A stretch of 64,000 nt of DNA from Natrinema hispanicum (GTDB lineage Archaea; Halobacteriota; Halobacteria; Halobacteriales; Natrialbaceae), in NCBI RefSeq assembly GCF_900111485.1, contig NZ_FOIC01000003.1:186001-250000 (forward strand), read 5' to 3'. Made by a program: the position numbers and the translations under genes. Below the pieces are notes generated by a model. It saw nothing but the letters and a program-made list of their open reading frames with translations, did not search any database and was not told where the DNA came from. Shown in pieces: positions 34,738-43,966 of this stretch. Numbering within the stretch: the first letter of the stretch is position 1; every line of letters begins with the position of its first letter.

Positions 34738-36663
34738 TCACTGGGTGGTGGCAATCGGGGTGGAAGAATCGCGCCCGTCGCTCAGCGTCCCGTTTCGTGG
34801 GAGCCTCAGCGTGACGATAGTTCCACGGGACTGTGCGTCCTCGAATCGAATCGTGCCGCCAGCTTCCGTGACGATATGATCGACGAGCCACAGCCCCATG
34901 CCGTTGCTGTGTAAGAGCGCGTCGATCTCCGCGTCCCCCGCGATTACCTGCCGTTCCGCGGCTGGAATCCCCGGGCCGTTGTCTTCGACCCGGATTTCGA
35001 CCGCCCGGTCCCGGGAGCGGGCGCTGATCGTCACCGCAGGCGTTCCGTGCTCGGTGTGAACGATGGCGTTCTCGACGACTTCCACGATCGCCTGCTCGAG
35101 TTCCGGCAGCGTACGGAGCACGAGGTCGGCCGTGATGTCGATCGTGATATCGGCCCGAGGATACTGCTGCTCGAGTTGGCTCACGATATCGTCGACGACG
35201 GCCGACAGCTCGAGTATCGTTGTCGTCGACGGCGCAGACAGGAACTGGACGATCTCACGTTGCTTGTCGGCCTGGGCAAGCAAGTGATCGCTCGCGTCGA
35301 CGATCCGGCCAGCCATCGGCGCGATGTCGTTGGTGTCGTCGGACAGCTCTTGGATCATCTCGGCGTTGCCCGCGATCACGTTCACTTCGTTGCGGATGTT
35401 GTGTCGGAGCACGCGGGCGAGCACCTGAAGCTGCGTGACGCTCTGGTGGAGGTCGCTCTCTAACTGTCGTTGATAGACTTTCTGATCAGTGATGTCGCCG
35501 TGGATCGCGACGAAGTTCTGGATCGTCTCGTCCTCGCCGAAGATCGGCGCGATCGTTTGGTGGATCACGTATCGGTCGCCGTCTTGACGCTCGTTGACGA
35601 TCTCTCCCTCCCAGACGTCCCCCGCGAGAATCGTCGACCACAGCTCGTCGTAAAACGCCTCGTCGTGCTCGCCGGAGTTGAGGAGTCGGGGATTCCGCCC
35701 GCGGGCTTTGGCTGCCGAGTAGCCCGTGATCGCCTCCCACGCGCTGTTGACATACTGAATGGTGCCGTCTCGGTCCGTGATCAACACGGCATGGCCCGAG
35801 TAGTCGGCCGCCTTTTTGAATTTGCGAGCCTCGGCTTCGCGCTTTGCCAGTGCTCGATAGAGCGTCTTCTGTGGCTCTTTGATCCCCATCTTCACGACAG
35901 ACAGGTAGATCAGATAGAACGAGGCGAGCTTGAGGAAGTGCCCAACGGCGTTGGAAATCCCGTAGACATCGACATAGAACGTAAACGCGAGTTCCGCGCC
36001 CATCGTCAGCAGTATCGAGCCGGCGAGAAACTGGAAAAGACGCCGGTTGAACGTCTCCCGTTGGCCATAGAGGAGACCGAGGCTGGCCGAGAAGAGGGCG
36101 ATAACGACGTATTCGCTAGCGACCTTGACTCGTGTCAGGCCACTCCCCTCGACGTACATCTGTGGGAACCAGTCGACGACGAAGATCGACCCGAGTCCGA
36201 GGGCGACGACGGCAGCATAGCCCATCACCAGCGCACACAGCGTGTTCCCGGTCCACTCGAGGGCGTCTCGATCGCCACGGACGAGGCCGACGGTCCCCGC
36301 AGCCAAAAGCGAGCCTGCCTCGAGATACCGCCCCAGGACCCAGAGCTGAGTCGGCAGATTCGGACCAGTGCCGGGGAAGACTCCCATGCCTTTGTACGTG
36401 AGAACGTGAAGCAGATCCACGCCGCCGACGAACAGATAGCTGACGCCGAGAATTACCAGAAACGACCGATCGAGTTCTTCGCGTGCGTTCCAGGTAATGA
36501 GGAACACGACAGCGGCGATGAGAATGCTGACCAGTTCGACGAGGCTGTGAAAGAGCAGGAAGTTCTGTAACTGGATGACAGACAGCACACCGACGCCACC
36601 GGCCACCCCAACGAGAGCGCCCGCGTGCGTTCGCCACCAGGACACTATGCTACTGACAGCCAC
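34738..36663 (-). CDS. membrane PAS histidine kinase (MASE3 sensor)
   Basis: A 641-residue kinase. About eight helices at the N-terminus (to ~240) include the MASE3-like segment VDLLHVLTYKGMGVFPGTG. A PAS domain (about 285-400) follows, then HisKA with the phospho-acceptor in VLRHNIRNEVN and HATPase_c with VEDNGPGIP. The start is a GTG at 36663, supported by CTTATAGCG about 27 bp upstream. No response regulator is adjacent. It is head-to-head with another kinase, 181 bp between starts. Confidence 0.88.
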   Translation of the reverse strand: MAVSSIVSWWRTHAGALVGVAGGVGVLSVIQLQNFLLFHSLVELVSILIAAVVFLITWNAREELDRSFLVILGVSYLFVGGVDLLHVLTYKGMGVFPGTGPNLPTQLWVLGRYLEAGSLLAAGTVGLVRGDRDALEWTGNTLCALVMGYAAVVALGLGSIFVVDWFPQMYVEGSGLTRVKVASEYVVIALFSASLGLLYGQRETFNRRLFQFLAGSILLTMGAELAFTFYVDVYGISNAVGHFLKLASFYLIYLSVVKMGIKEPQKTLYRALAKREAEARKFKKAADYSGHAVLITDRDGTIQYVNSAWEAITGYSAAKARGRNPRLLNSGEHDEAFYDELWSTILAGDVWEGEIVNERQDGDRYVIHQTIAPIFGEDETIQNFVAIHGDITDQKVYQRQLESDLHQSVTQLQVLARVLRHNIRNEVNVIAGNAEMIQELSDDTNDIAPMAGRIVDASDHLLAQADKQREIVQFLSAPSTTTILELSAVVDDIVSQLEQQYPRADITIDITADLVLRTLPELEQAIVEVVENAIVHTEHGTPAVTISARSRDRAVEIRVEDNGPGIPAAERQVIAGDAEIDALLHSNGMGLWLVDHIVTEAGGTIRFEDAQSRGTIVTLRLPRNGTLSDGRDSSTPIATTQ

Positions 36664-36844
36664 CTGTACTCTCTCCCGTCCCAGCGTGTCGCTATAAGAA
36701 CATCGACTGGCGTCCGCAGCGGCTCAGATCGCGGTGTCGCGTCTTCGGGGTCGGGTGAGACAGTCGGCTGCTGGGAGCCAGCAGAAGACGCGGCTGTCGG
36801 GCGAAATCAGTACTTTCACTGTCCAAACGACGAATACACACCCG

Positions 36845-38500
36845 ATGAAGACCAAGCGCCTGTTTCTTCTCCTCATCGCGCTTATCGCAGTGGTCCTCTC
36901 TGCCTCCGTCGTCGTCGGCTTTCAACACCACAAGGACGCCCTCTACACCCACGAGCGAGAGGAACTCGACCATGCGACGATGCACGTCCAGTCCCAACTC
37001 GACGGACAACTCGGCGCGCTCCAGCGCACCACCGAGATCGGAGCGACGAACCCAGAATTGACACGCCACGGGAGCACGTCCCAGCGCCGGACCCTCGAGA
37101 CGTTCGTCGAGCAGTCGTCGTTTGCCGGTGCGTCCGTCATCGCCGCCAACGGAACGATGACGACCATCGTCGCCGACTCCGGCAGACCAAGCGCCGCCGT
37201 CGGCGACGACTTCAGCAACCGCACCTACTTTCGGCGTGCGATGGACGGCGAGACCTACGTGAGCGAGCCGATCGAAGCCAAATCCGGAAACATTATTCTG
37301 ACGATCAGTACGCCGCTGTCCGAGAACGGCACACGCGTTGGCACGCTCAACGCGGCGTTTCACTTAGAACACGGAGACTTCTTCCCACAGTTTGCGTCGA
37401 CGCTCGAGGACGAACAGGGGTTGACGATCGAGTCACAGTCCGGCGAGCGAATTTATACGGCCGCGCCATCGCCGAACGCCGACCTGATGGAACGCCAGAC
37501 CACGCTCTCGGAGACCGGCTGGACGATCACCGTCAGTGAGAGCCGCGTTCCGATACAGGAGCGGAGCCAAGAGCTCTCCATGCTCCAGGGCAGCGCACTC
37601 GTGTTCGTGCTCGGCACGCTCGCCCTGTTCGGGTGGTGGGTCTACCGGCGGAACCTCGCGCAACTCGAGGCGTTGCTGGCTGGCTTCGAAGCGGTCGAAA
37701 ACCAGGAGTATCAGACACGCATCACGCTCGAGGGTGCCGACGAGTGGCAACGCATCGAGTGCGGGTTCAACCAGTTGTGTCGGACGCTCGACGGCCATAT
37801 GCGCGACCGACAGGCGTACGAACGGCGACTCGAGAAACAGCGTGACGACCTCGAGACACTGAACCAGGTGTTGCGCCACGACATCCGCAACGACCTCCAG
37901 ATCGTACTCGCCTATGCAGATCTGCTGGCCGACCACGTCGAGGCGGGCAGCGACGACGAGGACTATCTCGAGACGCTCCAAGACAGCGCGTCGCAAGCCG
38001 TCGAGTTGACGACGACGGCACGGGAGATGGCCGACGTGATGCTCGCGAACGCTGACGGGCAGCGCCAGATACGCCTCCGCCCCCTCATCAGGGACGTTGT
38101 TGCAGACGTCCAGTCACAGTACGCTGACGCGGATATCGCCGTCGCGGAGCCACTCCCTGAGACGGCCGTGCTGGCAAACGACATGCTCGAGTCCGTCTTC
38201 CGAAACCTGGTGAAAAACGCCGTCCAGCACAACGACAAGGCGGTTCCCGAGGTGACTGTCTCGGTGCGCGACGACGCGAGCGGCGTCACCGTTCGCGTCG
38301 CGGACAACGGTCCCGGCGTCCCCGACAATCAAAAAGACGAGATCTTCGGCAAAGGCAAGCGCGGACTCGATAGTGCCGGCACTGGACTCGGCTTGTACTT
38401 GGCCCAGACCCTGGTCGACGCCTACGGCGGCGACATCTGGGTCGAAGACAACGATCCCGAGGGAGCCGTCTTCGTGGTCACGCTCCCCGAAGCCGAGTAG
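36845..38500 (+). CDS. sensor histidine kinase with extracellular Cache-type domain
   Basis: A 551-residue kinase. Helix 1 (about residues 4-25) and helix 2 (about 252-273, VFVLGTLALFGWWVYRR) bracket a dCache-like sensor with FSNRTYFRRAMDGETYVSEP and IILTISTPL. A HAMP-like linker leads to HisKA (VLRHDIRNDLQIVL) and HATPase_c (NLVKNAVQHND, VADNGPGVP). ATG 36845 begins the signal helix; the upstream ATG at 36734 would add 37 unlike residues. It may sense a small molecule outside the cell. Confidence 0.88.
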   Translation: MKTKRLFLLLIALIAVVLSASVVVGFQHHKDALYTHEREELDHATMHVQSQLDGQLGALQRTTEIGATNPELTRHGSTSQRRTLETFVEQSSFAGASVIAANGTMTTIVADSGRPSAAVGDDFSNRTYFRRAMDGETYVSEPIEAKSGNIILTISTPLSENGTRVGTLNAAFHLEHGDFFPQFASTLEDEQGLTIESQSGERIYTAAPSPNADLMERQTTLSETGWTITVSESRVPIQERSQELSMLQGSALVFVLGTLALFGWWVYRRNLAQLEALLAGFEAVENQEYQTRITLEGADEWQRIECGFNQLCRTLDGHMRDRQAYERRLEKQRDDLETLNQVLRHDIRNDLQIVLAYADLLADHVEAGSDDEDYLETLQDSASQAVELTTTAREMADVMLANADGQRQIRLRPLIRDVVADVQSQYADADIAVAEPLPETAVLANDMLESVFRNLVKNAVQHNDKAVPEVTVSVRDDASGVTVRVADNGPGVPDNQKDEIFGKGKRGLDSAGTGLGLYLAQTLVDAYGGDIWVEDNDPEGAVFVVTLPEAE

Positions 38501-38556
38501 CGCGCTCATCACCTTCGTGGTCGAGCTTTTTGCAACTGTGACGTGTCGTTTCGAGT

Positions 38557-39024
38557 ATGCCCGTGTCTGACTTCCGCGGAGCCTGGTCCGAACCCGAGGT
38601 CGAGACCTTCTTCCAGGAGACGACAGTCCCGATCCGGCTTGCGACCCAGCGACCCGACGGCTCGCTGTGGATCGTCGCGCTGTGGTATCGCTACCACGAG
38701 GGCACCCTCGAGTGTGCGACCGGTGCCAACGCAGCGCTCGTTCGCTTCCTCCGGGACGATCCGGCGGTCGCCTTCGAGGTCTCGACTAACAACGTCCCCT
38801 ACCGCGGAGTGAGGGGGAACGGAACCGCTTCCCTCGCGCCCGATACCGACAAGACGGTCCTGCGGGCGCTCCTCGAGCGGTATCTCGGCGGGACCGACTC
38901 GGCGCTCGCCGCGTGGTTGCTCGACGACGACCGAGAGGAACTCCGGATTCGGATCGATCCCCACGAGATCTATAGCTGGGATTACAGCGAGCGCATGGCT
39001 GACTCGAGCGAGGACATGGCCTAG
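38557..39024 (+). CDS. PPOX-type flavin/F420-binding protein
   Basis: A 155-residue split-barrel protein: IRLATQRPDGSLWIVALWYRY and AFEVSTNNVPYRGVRGNGTA are typical of the pyridoxamine-phosphate-oxidase-like class. A GCTTTTTGC box about 28 bp before the ATG suggests a leaderless transcript. Cofactor (FMN or F420) and substrate unknown. Confidence 0.82.
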   Translation: MPVSDFRGAWSEPEVETFFQETTVPIRLATQRPDGSLWIVALWYRYHEGTLECATGANAALVRFLRDDPAVAFEVSTNNVPYRGVRGNGTASLAPDTDKTVLRALLERYLGGTDSALAAWLLDDDREELRIRIDPHEIYSWDYSERMADSSEDMA

Positions 39025-39102
39025 CGGTGGGAGAGAAAATCGGAGTATGGGACGGTCGAGTCCCGCGAACGAAACTGAAACGGACGGGACCGCGCTGGCC
39101 GA

Positions 39103-40497
39103 TCAGTCGTCGTCAGCGCTCGGTGCGACCACTTTCGGGTCGTCGGAGTCGTCAGCACGCGGGAAGTGACCGATCGTTTCCTCGCGGAACGCTTCCTCGT
39201 CGAACTCGTAGTCGTCACCGAGGAAGTCGAGCAGCGTGTGCGTGTCCCGCATGGCGTTTTTGAGACACGTCGAGGCACCCGGCGACGGCGTGATGTTGAA
39301 GATGATGTCGTCGCCGACGATCTTGGCCTCGCCCATGTCGAGCGATTTGTTCTTCGTGTCGACGATCTGTGGGCGGACGCCACCGTAGCCTTTCGCGCGT
39401 TCGATGTCCTCGAGTTCGACGGTCGGGACGACCTTCTGGACGTGGGGCAGGAACTGCTTCCGGCCAACCTCGGGGATGTCATAGAGGAGGTTCCGGAGCA
39501 CGTACGGCAGCAGGATGCGGTCCGAGAGGATGTTGGCGTAACTGAGGAACGCCGACGCGTTCAAGCCGAACACGTCGAGGAAGTCTTTGACCGTCGAGAT
39601 GCGGCCGCGCTCGAGCGTCGGGACGAGCTTTGCGGTCGGCCCGAATCGGGTGACACTGCCGTCGTGGACGTCCGCGTCGCCGTGGACGGCCGCGAAGGGC
39701 AGTTTCTTCATCTGGAGCGTGTAGACCTTCCCGTTCAGGAGGCCGTCGTCGGTGTCGGCCAGGAAGAAGCTCCCGGCGATGGGGAGCAGGACCTTGTCCT
39801 GCCCGTAGCCGAGTTCCTTCGCCATCTGCAGGCTGTGCGAGCCGGCAGCGACGACGGTGGCGTCACAATCGAAGCGCCCGCGGCCGGTCTCGATCGTGTA
39901 GCCGTCAAGCGTTGGCGTGATGTCTGTGACTTCCGTGCCGGTGTAGACGTCGACGTTTGCCTCCTCGCGGGCTTCGTCGACGAACGACTTCGACGTCTCG
40001 CCGTAGTCGACGACGTACCCGTCGGGCGTCTGCAGGGCGAGCATCTCCTTGTTGGGGTCGCGGCCCTCGACGACCTTCGGCTCGAGTTCGGCGATCTCCT
40101 CGCGGTCGATCGGCCGGAGTTTCGGGAAGAGGTCGCCGAAGCCTTCGTCCTCGTATCGTTCCTCGAGTTCGGCGACCTCATCGTCACCGACACCGAGGAC
40201 CATCTTGCTGCGCTTGGAGTGCATCTCACGGTCGGGATCGTGGTTCTCGAGATACCCCGCGAGGAGCTCTGCAGCCTCTTTGACCTCTTCGGCCTTTTCG
40301 AGCGTGTAGTTGGTCTCGATATCTCCGAAGTGGAGGGTCTGGGAGTTGTTGGTGTGGTGGGAGTTGATCGCTGCGATCTCCGATTCCTTCTCGATCAGTG
40401 CGATCGAGTCGATATCAGTGAACTTCGCGGTCGTGTACAGAAGGGATGCGCCACTGATACCGCCGCCGACGATAACTAGGTCGTATTTACCAGACAT
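39103..40497 (-). CDS. mqo: FAD-dependent malate:quinone oxidoreductase-like protein
   Basis: A 464-residue flavoprotein. The dinucleotide-binding motif is DLVIVGGGISGASLLY at the N-terminus. The following region, NNSQTLHFGDIETNYT, and the C-terminal PSPGASTCLKNAMRD fit the malate:quinone oxidoreductase family, which oxidises malate to oxaloacetate and reduces the membrane quinone in the citric acid cycle. Other FAD-dependent 2-hydroxyacid oxidases remain possible. A minus-strand GAGTTATAGG near 40541-40550 could be the TATA box. Confidence 0.75.
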   Translation of the reverse strand: MSGKYDLVIVGGGISGASLLYTTAKFTDIDSIALIEKESEIAAINSHHTNNSQTLHFGDIETNYTLEKAEEVKEAAELLAGYLENHDPDREMHSKRSKMVLGVGDDEVAELEERYEDEGFGDLFPKLRPIDREEIAELEPKVVEGRDPNKEMLALQTPDGYVVDYGETSKSFVDEAREEANVDVYTGTEVTDITPTLDGYTIETGRGRFDCDATVVAAGSHSLQMAKELGYGQDKVLLPIAGSFFLADTDDGLLNGKVYTLQMKKLPFAAVHGDADVHDGSVTRFGPTAKLVPTLERGRISTVKDFLDVFGLNASAFLSYANILSDRILLPYVLRNLLYDIPEVGRKQFLPHVQKVVPTVELEDIERAKGYGGVRPQIVDTKNKSLDMGEAKIVGDDIIFNITPSPGASTCLKNAMRDTHTLLDFLGDDYEFDEEAFREETIGHFPRADDSDDPKVVAPSADDD

Positions 40498-40823
40498 TAT
40501 TGGGTTGTGTGGGTCGGTACTGCATACGCTCGACTCCAGACCTATAACTCATATTTTTTCGTCCTCGTTTTCGACAACTGTCTATATTGGAATCGACGAC
40601 TGTAAGCTTAGCGCCGAAATCGTACAGAGAGCGGCGCTGTCGGCCGATGTGTTGGTCAGTTCGACTTACAATCACCGCAGCCGACAACTTCAGCAGTGGA
40701 TAGTCGTGCGTCCACTGCCGTTTCTCACCCAGTGTCTCGGTACGTATCTCAACACGATATCGACAGTCGACGTACCACGACGTGACTCCCCACCGCGTGT
40801 GCGTCGTTTGTCTCCGTGATGGG
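40498..40823. other. intergenic region between mqo and K+ channel genes
   Basis: A 326-bp gap with no supported coding sequence. It contains the mqo promoter and a perfect hairpin at 40693-40718. The rest shows no recognisable feature. Confidence 0.55.
40693..40718. other. perfect 8-bp inverted repeat (hairpin or operator)
   Basis: GCAGTGGA at 40693-40700 and TCCACTGC at 40711-40718 are exact reverse complements around a 10-nt loop. It lies downstream of the channel gene and about 200 bp upstream of mqo, so it could be a terminator hairpin or a regulator site; nothing decides between them. Confidence 0.45.
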
Positions 40824-41660
40824 TCACTCGCTCGAGTCGTCGTGCTGGTAGATGACGTGGCCACAGGACTTGCAGTGGGAGGCGTCCCGGTCGTGAGACG
40901 ACAGCCCACAGTTCGGACACGTGACGTCGACTTTGTCCCTGCGGCTCCACTCACGGACGATCTTGCTCGCCTGCCACGGAAGGACGATGATCCCGAGCAG
41001 AATCGCCGCCACCGTAATCCACCGACCGGCGGCCGTGACCGGGGTAATATCTCCGAATCCGACCGTCGACAGCGCGACCACGATGTAATAGAACGCATCG
41101 CCGAACGTAGCAATCGCCGGGTTGGCGGCTCGTTCGGCGCTGTAGAACAGCCCGGCGGAGACGAAAAACAGGACCAAGACCGTCAACAGCAACTTCAGCG
41201 CGCGCAAGGCATTGTCCGAGATCGTCCCGAAGAAGAACTCCGCGTCCTGCGTGAACCGATAGAAGCGAAGCGCACGCAACACCCGAAGCACGCGAAGGAA
41301 GCCGATGTTGACGATCGTCGCCCCCGGGATGAGCAACACGAAAAACGTCGGAAGGATCGCGATCAGGTCGATCAGGGTGTAGGGGTTGAGAACCTCCTCA
41401 AAGCGATTCGCAGCGCCGTACAGTCGCAGCAGGTACTCCACCAGAAACACGACGGCGATCCCAACCTCGAGTTGCCAGAGCGTCGCCCGAAGTGCGGCCG
41501 GAAGCGCGTAGGTCTCCGCGACGAAGAGGGCGACGAACACGACGTTCAAGACTAACAGCGCGATGTCGATCGCTTTTCCAAGCGGCGTCCGGTGGTCGAT
41601 CAGGTAGAAGCGGACGATCTCCCGACGGTCGCGACTCCCAAGCGACGGTTCGGCCGGCAT
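40824..41660 (-). CDS. voltage-gated potassium channel with C-terminal zinc ribbon
   Basis: A 278-residue six-helix channel. The S4 segment FLRVLRVLRALRFYR (about 121-135) carries spaced arginines, and the selectivity filter is TVGFGD at 199-204. After S6, a short tail contains a zinc ribbon with Cys248, Cys251, Cys263 and Cys266. The ribbon is not part of standard Kv channels and may be a regulatory or assembly module. Length otherwise matches prokaryotic Kv channels. No clear TATA box was seen. Confidence 0.9.
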   Translation of the reverse strand: MPAEPSLGSRDRREIVRFYLIDHRTPLGKAIDIALLVLNVVFVALFVAETYALPAALRATLWQLEVGIAVVFLVEYLLRLYGAANRFEEVLNPYTLIDLIAILPTFFVLLIPGATIVNIGFLRVLRVLRALRFYRFTQDAEFFFGTISDNALRALKLLLTVLVLFFVSAGLFYSAERAANPAIATFGDAFYYIVVALSTVGFGDITPVTAAGRWITVAAILLGIIVLPWQASKIVREWSRRDKVDVTCPNCGLSSHDRDASHCKSCGHVIYQHDDSSE

Positions 41661-41902
41661 TCGATGGAAGTCTCCGGGGGCGAGCCATGTAGGCCCTCGG
41701 ATCCGCGAACGGAACGCGACGCGAGTCTCCTGCGGCGTTCGATGTCGTCTTGACTGCTGTCCGGCAGGATGAATTCACCGACAGGCATCACTCGCCAGTC
41801 ACATGATCACGCCGCTGCTGACAACGAAACACTCAGTTACAACGGACTACCACGGCTGTGTATCCACCGGGTATTATCCCGTCCGCGTGGAGGAGTGCAG
41901 TG

Positions 41903-43156
41903 ATGAGTGCGGCGCTCGAGTTCTTGTATCGCGTCCTTGGACTACTCGCTCTCGCGCTGGCGATCAGAGTCGTCGTCGACGTCTGGCTCGAGATTCCGTA
42001 CTCGATTCTGCTGATTCTGGTCGGGGTGGGGATTTCGATCCACCCCATCGAGATCGGGCTTCGGCTGTCTCACGACGTGATCATGTCCCTCGTGCTCCCG
42101 CTCATCCTATTCAACGGGGCGATCGAGCTGAATCGAAGGCTGTTACACGATAACATCGTCGTGCCGCTCGTCTTAGTCGTGGTCGGGATTCCGCTGGCGG
42201 TTGCACTGCTTGGCGCGGCGACGGCCGCCGTGTTCGGACTGCCGGTGCTGATTGCGCTGTTGCTGGCCGGGATCGTGGTGCCGACGGACCCGATCGCCGT
42301 TCTCTCGCTGTTCGAGGAGATCGACGCACCGGAGCGATTGTCAGTTATCATCGACAGCGAGAGCCTGTTCAACGATGGCGTCGCGGTCGTTATCGTGAAC
42401 GTCCTACTCGTGCTCATCGCCGAGCGTCCAACGCTGACGGGCAGCTCCGAGATCGCCACCACAGTCGTGCTCGATCTCTTCGTCGTCGGCGTTGGCGGCT
42501 TCCTCATCGGGGCCGTCCTCGGATACACCGCTACGCAGTTCATGCGTCGCGTTCCCGAACGCATGGCGATCCTCCTCAGTACCGTGCTTGTTGCATACGG
42601 GAGCTACGTCCTCGCGACGAGCGTGGTCGGCGTCAGCGGTATCCTCGCGACGGTGGGCGCGGGCCTGTTCGTGGAGACGACCCCAAGCGAGGGGATCAAG
42701 ATCGATCCCGACATCCTCGAGTTCGTCCGCGACACCTGGGAGGGCGGCGCGTTTCTCCTGTCGACGCTGGTCTACGTCCTCATTGGCGCACAGGTCCCGA
42801 TCGACAGTCTGGTCAGACGGCTGGAGTACATCCTCGTTGCCGCCGTGCTCGTCTTGCTCGTGCGGGCGGTGGTCGTCTACAGCCTGGTTGGCATCATGAA
42901 CGTGATTGCCACGCCGAAGACGCCACCGAGCTATCAACACATGCTCGTCTGGGGAGGGTTACACACCGTCGTCCCTATCGCACTGGCACTCGGGCTGCCC
43001 GCGGGGCTGCCGCGCCGCGACTTCATTCAAGCGGTGGTCTTCGGTGTCGCGGTAACCGGTGCGCTCGTACAGGGGTTGCTGATGCCGACCGTCCTCCGCG
43101 TGACGGGGATCCGAGAGCGGGCGTCGCGGGTCGGCACTCTCGACAGGACGGAATGA
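41903..43156 (+). CDS. Na+(K+)/H+ antiporter, CPA1 family
   Basis: A 417-residue antiporter with about 12 helices. The ion-binding segment is PTDPIAVLSLF, followed by the helix with SESLFNDGVAVVIVNVLL, both diagnostic for NhaP/NHE-type exchangers. It probably keeps cytoplasmic Na+ or pH balanced. ATG 41903 is used: TATTATCC at about 41871-41878 lies 27 bp before it, and a GGAGG also occurs about 10 bp upstream. Confidence 0.9.
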   Translation: MSAALEFLYRVLGLLALALAIRVVVDVWLEIPYSILLILVGVGISIHPIEIGLRLSHDVIMSLVLPLILFNGAIELNRRLLHDNIVVPLVLVVVGIPLAVALLGAATAAVFGLPVLIALLLAGIVVPTDPIAVLSLFEEIDAPERLSVIIDSESLFNDGVAVVIVNVLLVLIAERPTLTGSSEIATTVVLDLFVVGVGGFLIGAVLGYTATQFMRRVPERMAILLSTVLVAYGSYVLATSVVGVSGILATVGAGLFVETTPSEGIKIDPDILEFVRDTWEGGAFLLSTLVYVLIGAQVPIDSLVRRLEYILVAAVLVLLVRAVVVYSLVGIMNVIATPKTPPSYQHMLVWGGLHTVVPIALALGLPAGLPRRDFIQAVVFGVAVTGALVQGLLMPTVLRVTGIRERASRVGTLDRTE

Positions 43157-43258
43157 CGATCCCGACCGCGAACAGGCCGGCGACGAATCCGACATTGACG
43201 CGTGAAAGTGAACGAGAGAGACCACCTAGACTTTACGTGTTCGTCGGCAGTAGTACAC

Positions 43259-43882
43259 GTGAATTCTACCGAGGTCCGTCGCCAGTGGGCAGACCGGTCC
43301 GGCGAATACTCACCGGAATATTACGCCTACTACGGGCCTGACGAGACGAGTGAGACGATCCGTCGTATTCTCGATCGGCTCGTCGGCCGAGACGCATCTG
43401 TTCTCGAGGTCGGCTGTAGTTCGGGCCGTCACCTCGCGCATCTCCACGACCATGGCTTCGAAACCCTGTCGGGAATCGACGTCAACGACGACGCGTTCGA
43501 CGTCATGGCAGAGGCCTATCCCGAACTTGCCGCCGACGGAACGTTCTATCACGACTCGATCGAAGCCGCCGTCGGCGAGTTCGACGACAACCAGTTCGAC
43601 GTCGTCTACTCAGTCGAGACGCTGCAACACCTCCACCCGGACGTCGAGTGGGTGCTCGAGGACCTGACTCGAATCAGTGGCGACCTCCTCATTACGATCG
43701 AAAACGAAGGCGAGGGAGATCGGTCACCGGAATCGGACCCCGACGTGAGCTACGTCAACGACGAGTTCCCGTTGTACCACCGCGACTGGAACCGTGTGTT
43801 TACCGCGTTGGGCTGCGTCGAGGTCGAGGCCACGTCCGGCAAGCGAGATACGGTTCGAACGTTTCGCACGCCACAGGCGTAG
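43259..43882 (+). CDS. SAM-dependent methyltransferase (class I)
   Basis: A 207-residue Rossmann methyltransferase: motif I is VLEVGCSSGRHLAHL, motif II is LSGIDVNDDAF, and FDVVYSVETLQHLHPD is typical of methyltransf_11 members. The substrate is unknown. GTG 43259 is preferred because CTTTACGTG near 43232-43240 lies about 25 bp upstream; an earlier GTG at 43202 would add 19 residues. Confidence 0.82.
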   Translation: MNSTEVRRQWADRSGEYSPEYYAYYGPDETSETIRRILDRLVGRDASVLEVGCSSGRHLAHLHDHGFETLSGIDVNDDAFDVMAEAYPELAADGTFYHDSIEAAVGEFDDNQFDVVYSVETLQHLHPDVEWVLEDLTRISGDLLITIENEGEGDRSPESDPDVSYVNDEFPLYHRDWNRVFTALGCVEVEATSGKRDTVRTFRTPQA

Positions 43883-43966
43883 CCCAGCTGGCGTACGATG
43901 CGAGCAGTTTGGCGAGTGAACAGCAGTCAGCTGGCCGCACCGAACCGTGGATAATCATCCGCTCGT

